Assembly (NCBI GenBank): GCA_022561095.1
Contig: JADFRV010000037.1
Location: 1 to 15,931 of the forward strand
Reading direction: 5' to 3'
Source: Chloroflexota bacterium
GTDB lineage: Bacteria > Chloroflexota > Dehalococcoidia > SM23-28-2 > RBG-16-64-32
DNA length: 15,931 bases
The position numbers were made by a program, and so were the translations under genes. Under the pieces are notes generated by a model, which had not been told where the DNA came from, did not search any database, and saw nothing but the letters and a program-made list of their open reading frames with translations. Shown here piece by piece: positions 12,657 to 15,931 of the stretch (its first letter is position 1; each line of letters opens with the position of its first letter).

Positions 12657-13580
12657 CTACGCCTCCATGGTGAGATAACGTTCGCCCGTGTCCGGCAGGA
12701 CAGTGACCACTCGTTTCCCCTGGCCCAACTGCTTCGCTATCTTGAGCGCGGCCACCACGTTGGCACCGGCGGAGACCCCAACCAGCAGCCCCTCCTCCCG
12801 CGCCAGTCGGCGGGACATATCGATCGCCTCCTCGTCACCCACGGACATGATCTCGTCCAGCACCTCGCGGTTGAGGATGCCGGGGGCGAAGCCGGCGCCG
12901 ATCCCTTGAATAGCGGTAATGCCGGCGCGGCCGCCCTGAAGGACCGGCGAGCGGGCAGGCTCCACGGCGATTATGCGGACGTCCGGGCTCTGCGCCTTCA
13001 GCACCTCGCCGACGCCGGTGATTGTGCCGCCGGTGCCCACGCCCACCACAAAGGCGTCCAGCCTGCCGCCGGTTGCATCCAGTATCTCCTTGGCCGTAGT
13101 GCGACGATGGACGTCAGGGTTGGCGGGGTTCTCGAACTGCTGAGCCATGAAGTAGTTGGGGTTCTCGTTCATCATCTCCTGGGCGGCGTATACGGCGCCG
13201 GTCATCCCCTCGATGGCGGGCGTGAGGACGATCTCCGCCCCGTAGCGGGCCAGCAGGTCGCGGCGGGCCAGGCTCATGTCCTCCGGCATCGCCACTATGA
13301 GGCGATAGCCCTTAACGGCCGCCACCATCGCCAGGCCGATGCCGGTGTTGCCGCTGGTCGGCTCCACTATCGTGTCGCCGGGCTTGAGCCTCCCCTCCCG
13401 CTCCGCCGCCTCCACCATGCTCAGGGCGATGCGGTCCTTGACGCTGCCCGCCGGGTTCAACGACTCCATCTTACCCACAACCTCGGCCCAGCCCTCCTGG
13501 ACCACACGGTTGAGCCGCACCAACGGGGTGCCGCCTATCAGGTCAAGCACCGTCTCCGCGATGTTTCCGTCTTTGCCCAT
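12657..13580 (-). CDS. cysK: Cysteine synthase A (O-acetylserine sulfhydrylase)
   Basis: PLP enzyme making cysteine from O-acetylserine and sulfide. The 307-residue sequence has LDLIGGTPLVRLN, PLP lysine K48 in LNPAGSVKDR, SGNTG (76-80), GTGGT (182-186), IQGIGAGF, VSAGAN (269-274) and LPDTGERYL near the end, all typical of CysK rather than CysM. The ATG at 13580 has GAGGA upstream and lies 10 bp after the Rrf2 gene, so the two are co-transcribed. It is clearly distinct from the CysM at 6008-6949, so the organism has both sulfide-type and carrier-type enzymes. Confidence 0.94.
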   Translation of the reverse strand: MGKDGNIAETVLDLIGGTPLVRLNRVVQEGWAEVVGKMESLNPAGSVKDRIALSMVEAAEREGRLKPGDTIVEPTSGNTGIGLAMVAAVKGYRLIVAMPEDMSLARRDLLARYGAEIVLTPAIEGMTGAVYAAQEMMNENPNYFMAQQFENPANPDVHRRTTAKEILDATGGRLDAFVVGVGTGGTITGVGEVLKAQSPDVRIIAVEPARSPVLQGGRAGITAIQGIGAGFAPGILNREVLDEIMSVGDEEAIDMSRRLAREEGLLVGVSAGANVVAALKIAKQLGQGKRVVTVLPDTGERYLTMEA

Positions 13581-13590
13581 GCTTCCTCTC

Positions 13591-14034
13591 TTAGATGACG
13601 TACCGCGCGCTGCCCGCGCCCAACGCCCGATCTCGCTCCGCTAGGTCGGCGACAGTCGCGTTCTCCAGCACGCCCAGGATCGCCTCACGGACGGCCTGCC
13701 ACATGTCTCGCTGCGCGCAGCCGCCACCTTTAAAGCAGGCGCTGGACTCGTCCAGACAATCGCTGGGCAGGATGGAGCCCTCCAGGGCCACGATCACCTC
13801 GCTCACCGGTATCGTCTCCGGGTCGCGGATGAGGGCGTGCCCGCCCTGGGGGCCGCGCACGCTGCGGATGAAGCCGGCGCGGCGCAGCGTAGTGAGAAGC
13901 TGCTCCAGATACGACTCCGGGATGCTCTGACGAGCCGCAATCTCGCCGCTCTGGGTCGGCTTCACCTCGCCGTAGTGATGCGCCAGCTCGATGAGCGCGC
14001 GTATGCCATAATCGCCTTTAGTAGAAACCTTCAT
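13591..14034 (-). CDS. Rrf2 family transcriptional regulator (IscR/CymR-like)
   Basis: A 147-residue winged-helix regulator: MKVSTKGDYGIRALIELA, IAARQSIPESYLEQLLTTLR (recognition region), AGFIRSVRGPQGGHALIR (wing) and a dimerisation helix. Three cysteines follow (SDCLDESSACFKGGGCAQRD), spaced C-x6-C-x5-C, close to the Fe-S ligating triad of IscR. It may therefore sense Fe-S status, redox state or cysteine. CymR-type relatives control cysteine genes, which fits cysK 10 bp downstream. The ATG at 14034 has GAAGG upstream. The upstream region holds a promoter and an inverted repeat suited to autoregulation. Confidence 0.9.
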   Translation of the reverse strand: MKVSTKGDYGIRALIELAHHYGEVKPTQSGEIAARQSIPESYLEQLLTTLRRAGFIRSVRGPQGGHALIRDPETIPVSEVIVALEGSILPSDCLDESSACFKGGGCAQRDMWQAVREAILGVLENATVADLAERDRALGAGSARYVI

Positions 14035-14077
14035 GCCTGACCTTCAGCGGGGCGAAAGTGGAGTAAACTGCTCAACA

Positions 14078-14107
14078 ATCGTAGCATGCGCCGGTTCACG
14101 GTCGCAA
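14078..14107 (-). promoter_or_regulatory. Candidate promoter for the Rrf2-cysK-carrier genes
   Basis: TTGCGA (14102-14107) and TACGAT (14078-14083) are 18 bp apart on the minus strand, about 44 bp before the Rrf2 ATG. Moderate match, in the only sizeable gap of this gene string. Confidence 0.4.
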
Positions 14108-14111
14108 CGCG

Positions 14112-14129
14112 GCAGACCTGGGGGTCTGC
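14112..14129 (-). other. GC-rich hairpin between the permease and Rrf2 genes
   Basis: GCAGACC and GGTCTGC form a perfect 7-bp stem with a 4-nt loop, 33 bp after the permease stop and just upstream of the rrf2 -35. No T-run follows. It could be a weak terminator for sat-permease mRNA or an operator. Confidence 0.4.
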
Positions 14130-14161
14130 AGCTGCGATACTCTCCACTTTCGACATAGCTC

Positions 14162-15322
14162 TCACACGAAGAATAGTACCAGCGGCACCAGGAAAATAGC
14201 GCCCAGGAAGAATGCGAACTCCCGTCGCCGTTGCGTTACCCGGTGCGCCACGCCGAGGATGACCTTCGAGTACGGGCGGTACAGCAACAGCAGCACCAGC
14301 AGCGACACCACCGCGCCGACCGCCATCTGCGTGAAGACGATGGTGAACGCCCGCGGCGAGTCGAGGAGGAGCGCGGCGAACATCGTGTCCACCCAGGTGG
14401 AGATGTTCGCGCCCATCACGTAGGGGATGATGCCGTCCCGGCGCACGTACCCCTTCAACGATAGCGGGATGAGGAGGGTGAGAGAGATCGAGACGGAGAG
14501 CGTCATCGTCGTTATGAGCAACCCCAGCAGGAACATCACCCATGGCCGATGCAGCAGACGAGAGATGCGCTCCACGCGTAGGCTGGGCTGCTCCAGGTTG
14601 GGCAGCGCGCGGTCGAAGATGGCGAAGCTCGCCAGCATCAGCCCGATGCCGCCGGCGAACACCAGCAGCATCGGCAGGTTGCCCGTCGCCTCATCGGCGA
14701 GCGGCCCGAAGGCGAGGTCAGTGAAGCTGACCAGGAAACCCGGCGCCGAGACCTCCACCCCGTCCAGCCAGCCCTGCTCCAGCACCAACGAGCCCAGCGG
14801 CACCACCGGCGCGTAGATAGTGAACGTCGTGAGCATCGCCACCACGCCGATGAAGATGCCGTCAGCGGTGCGCCGCTTGCTCACGTAGTACAGGAACCCG
14901 ATGAACAGGACGATGAACGAGGCGCCCATACGCGATCCGTTGAGCATGGCGAACGCCTCGCTGTCGCTGATCGTTCCCCCCGCGAACAGGCTCAGGGCGA
15001 TAGCGGCCACCGGCGACCCGCTGAGGGCTCCGTAAGCACCCAGCCAGCCGAAGCCGAGAATGTTCGCCGACCCCTGGGCTGAGACGCCCGAAAGAATATC
15101 GGCGACGCCGCCGGCCGCGGCCCTCAGCACCTCCAGGGCGAGGATGAACAACAGGAGCGCGCCCACCATGTAGACGACCCGCAGGATGCCCTTCGCCAGC
15201 CGCAACCGGCCCCGACGATCGGCCTCCCAGGACGCCTGCGCCGGCACAGCCACCTGCGCCCCTGCCAGCCCATCGCCCAGGGCGGCCTCGGCGCTCCCAT
15301 CAGGCACCCCGTCAGACTGCAT
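14162..15322 (-). CDS. Na/Pi-cotransporter-like membrane permease (candidate inorganic anion importer)
   Basis: A 386-residue protein with a hydrophilic N-terminus of about 40 residues and roughly eight or nine hydrophobic segments. It has the internal-repeat pattern of the Na/Pi cotransporter (NptA/PF02690-type) family: SANILGFGWLGAYGALSGSP with SEAFAMLNGSRMGAS in one half, and MGANISTWVDTMFAALLLDS in the other. Its start overlaps the sat stop by 11 bp, so it is coupled to ATP sulfurylase. That context makes sulfate or another sulfur oxyanion a more attractive substrate than phosphate. This is inference, since nothing in the sequence fixes the ion. Confidence 0.7.
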   Translation of the reverse strand: MQSDGVPDGSAEAALGDGLAGAQVAVPAQASWEADRRGRLRLAKGILRVVYMVGALLLFILALEVLRAAAGGVADILSGVSAQGSANILGFGWLGAYGALSGSPVAAIALSLFAGGTISDSEAFAMLNGSRMGASFIVLFIGFLYYVSKRRTADGIFIGVVAMLTTFTIYAPVVPLGSLVLEQGWLDGVEVSAPGFLVSFTDLAFGPLADEATGNLPMLLVFAGGIGLMLASFAIFDRALPNLEQPSLRVERISRLLHRPWVMFLLGLLITTMTLSVSISLTLLIPLSLKGYVRRDGIIPYVMGANISTWVDTMFAALLLDSPRAFTIVFTQMAVGAVVSLLVLLLLYRPYSKVILGVAHRVTQRRREFAFFLGAIFLVPLVLFFV

Positions 15323-15931
15323 ACCGCGGCGTCGTCCTCTCCTGCATCGCCCGAATCAGCTCCTCGGCCACCTCCGGCCGCGTGAACTCAGGCGGCGGCA
15401 TCAGCCCCCCCTTCAGCATCTCCCTCACCTGCGTGCCCGATAGAGTCACCCTATCCTTCGCGTCATGAGGACACGTCTTGACGCTGGCCATACCGTCGCA
15501 GCTCTTGCAGAAGAACGTGTGGTCAAAGAACATCGGCGTGATCCCCAGCTCCCCGGGGGCGAACTCGCTGAAGATGTGCTGAGCATCGTACGTGCCGTAG
15601 TACTCGCCCACCCCCGCGTGGTCACGGCCGACGATGAAGTGGGTGCAGCCGTAGTTCTTGCGGATCAGGGCGTGGAAGATCGCCTCTCGGGGCCCGGCGT
15701 AGCGCATCGCCGCCGGGTTCACCGAGAGCTGCACCCTGTCCGCCGGGTAGTACAGATCCAGCAGCACCTCGTAGCAGCGCATGCGCACCTCAGCGGGAAT
15801 ATCGCTCGCCTTCGTCTCCCCCACCAGAGGGTGGAGCAGCAGACCGTCGACTGTCTCAAGGGCGCACTTCTGGATGTATTCATGGGCGCGATGGACCGGA
15901 TTACGCGTCTGAAAGCCGACGCCGGTGCTCC
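15312..15931 (-). CDS. sat: ATP sulfurylase (sulfate adenylyltransferase), C-terminal part
   Basis: Makes adenosine 5'-phosphosulfate from sulfate and ATP, or the reverse in dissimilatory use. The coding frame runs to the window edge. Visible motifs are TRNPVHRAHEY (catalytic HxxH), LLLHPLVGETKASDIPAEVR, SVNPAAMRYAGPREA, FIVGRDHAGVGEYYGTYDAQ, a zinc-type cysteine set FFCKSCDGMASVKTCPH and the closing SGTQVREMLKGGLMPPPEF. The single-chain Sat type with a zinc cluster is common in thermophiles and sulfur-cycle bacteria. The first half of the protein is outside the window. The stop overlaps the permease start by 11 bp. Confidence 0.95.
   Translation of the reverse strand, partial: STGVGFQTRNPVHRAHEYIQKCALETVDGLLLHPLVGETKASDIPAEVRMRCYEVLLDLYYPADRVQLSVNPAAMRYAGPREAIFHALIRKNYGCTHFIVGRDHAGVGEYYGTYDAQHIFSEFAPGELGITPMFFDHTFFCKSCDGMASVKTCPHDAKDRVTLSGTQVREMLKGGLMPPPEFTRPEVAEELIRAMQERTTPRYAV

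Larger units (their letters stand above)
14053..14152. repeat. 11-bp inverted repeat pair flanking the Rrf2 promoter
   Basis: CGAAAGTGGAG at 14053-14063 is matched exactly in inverse as CTCCACTTTCG at 14142-14152. The arms are 78 bp apart, one in the rrf2 leader and one just past the end of the permease gene, with the predicted promoter between them. Confidence 0.55.

Noticed and set aside
14031..14543. Minus-strand open frame covering the rrf2 upstream region and the permease 3' end
   Set aside because: Pro/Arg/His-rich shadow of the permease frame, with no motifs.
1..15931. tRNA, rRNA, CRISPR array, insertion sequence or prophage signals
   Set aside because: Scanned by eye on both strands. 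No cloverleaf-like gene, regular spaced repeats, transposase or integrase seen.

Overview
The window is high-GC bacterial DNA packed with short operons, many with stop/start overlaps of 1 to 11 bases and sigma70-like promoters. The gene set (a Mycobacterium-type CysM, a JAMM peptidase, MoaD/ThiS-like carriers, a zinc-type ATP sulfurylase, Trm112, tandem PaaI-type thioesterases) suggests an uncultured Chloroflexota/Dehalococcoidia-like or actinobacterium-like organism. That placement is inference from protein flavour only. No mobile element, CRISPR array, tRNA or rRNA was seen.

Left part (1-5839). The 5' end of purF (minus) has its own promoter. Next come a small frameshifted lipoprotein gene (plus), a lower-GC multi-TM orphan with a 21-bp tandem repeat at its 3' end (minus), a PPOX-fold flavin/F420 protein (minus) and a two-TM membrane protein (minus). 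The last of these diverges from a Trm112 plus small membrane protein pair (plus), with a 16-bp perfect palindrome between the two promoters. A tightly overlapped minus-strand folate operon follows: folP, two tandem hotdog thioesterases, folK.

Middle (5870-9192, plus strand). cysM (O-phosphoserine sulfhydrylase type) is followed by mec, a JAMM peptidase like the one that releases cysteine from CysO-Cys. A separate promoter then drives an AtzG/GatC-like small protein and an amidase.

Right part (9197-15931, minus strand). This is a sulfur-assimilation gene string. In transcription order: sat (partial), a Na/Pi-cotransporter-like permease, an Rrf2 regulator, cysK, a MoaD/ThiS-E1 fusion, a free MoaD/ThiS-like carrier, a two-domain rhodanese, a Dph6-like PP-loop ATPase and a third hotdog thioesterase.

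The key observation is in the rhodanese. Its frame is interrupted by a single UGA exactly at the catalytic cysteine of the C-terminal domain. Another 47 well-conserved codons follow to a UAG, giving the normal family length. A perfect 7-bp hairpin with a GGC loop starts 10 nt after the UGA, as expected for a bacterial SECIS. The gene is therefore best read as a selenocysteine rhodanese, placed directly beside the sulfur carriers and E1 enzyme it could supply with sulfur. The free carrier ends GG-AGS and the other carrier domain is fused through its GG to the E1. Both would need cleavage after GG, plausibly by the JAMM peptidase at 6978-7376, before thiocarboxylate could form. Proposed scheme: Sec-rhodanese persulfide to E1-activated carrier thiocarboxylate, to CysM, to carrier-Cys, to Mec-released cysteine, with the classical sat/cysK route alongside.
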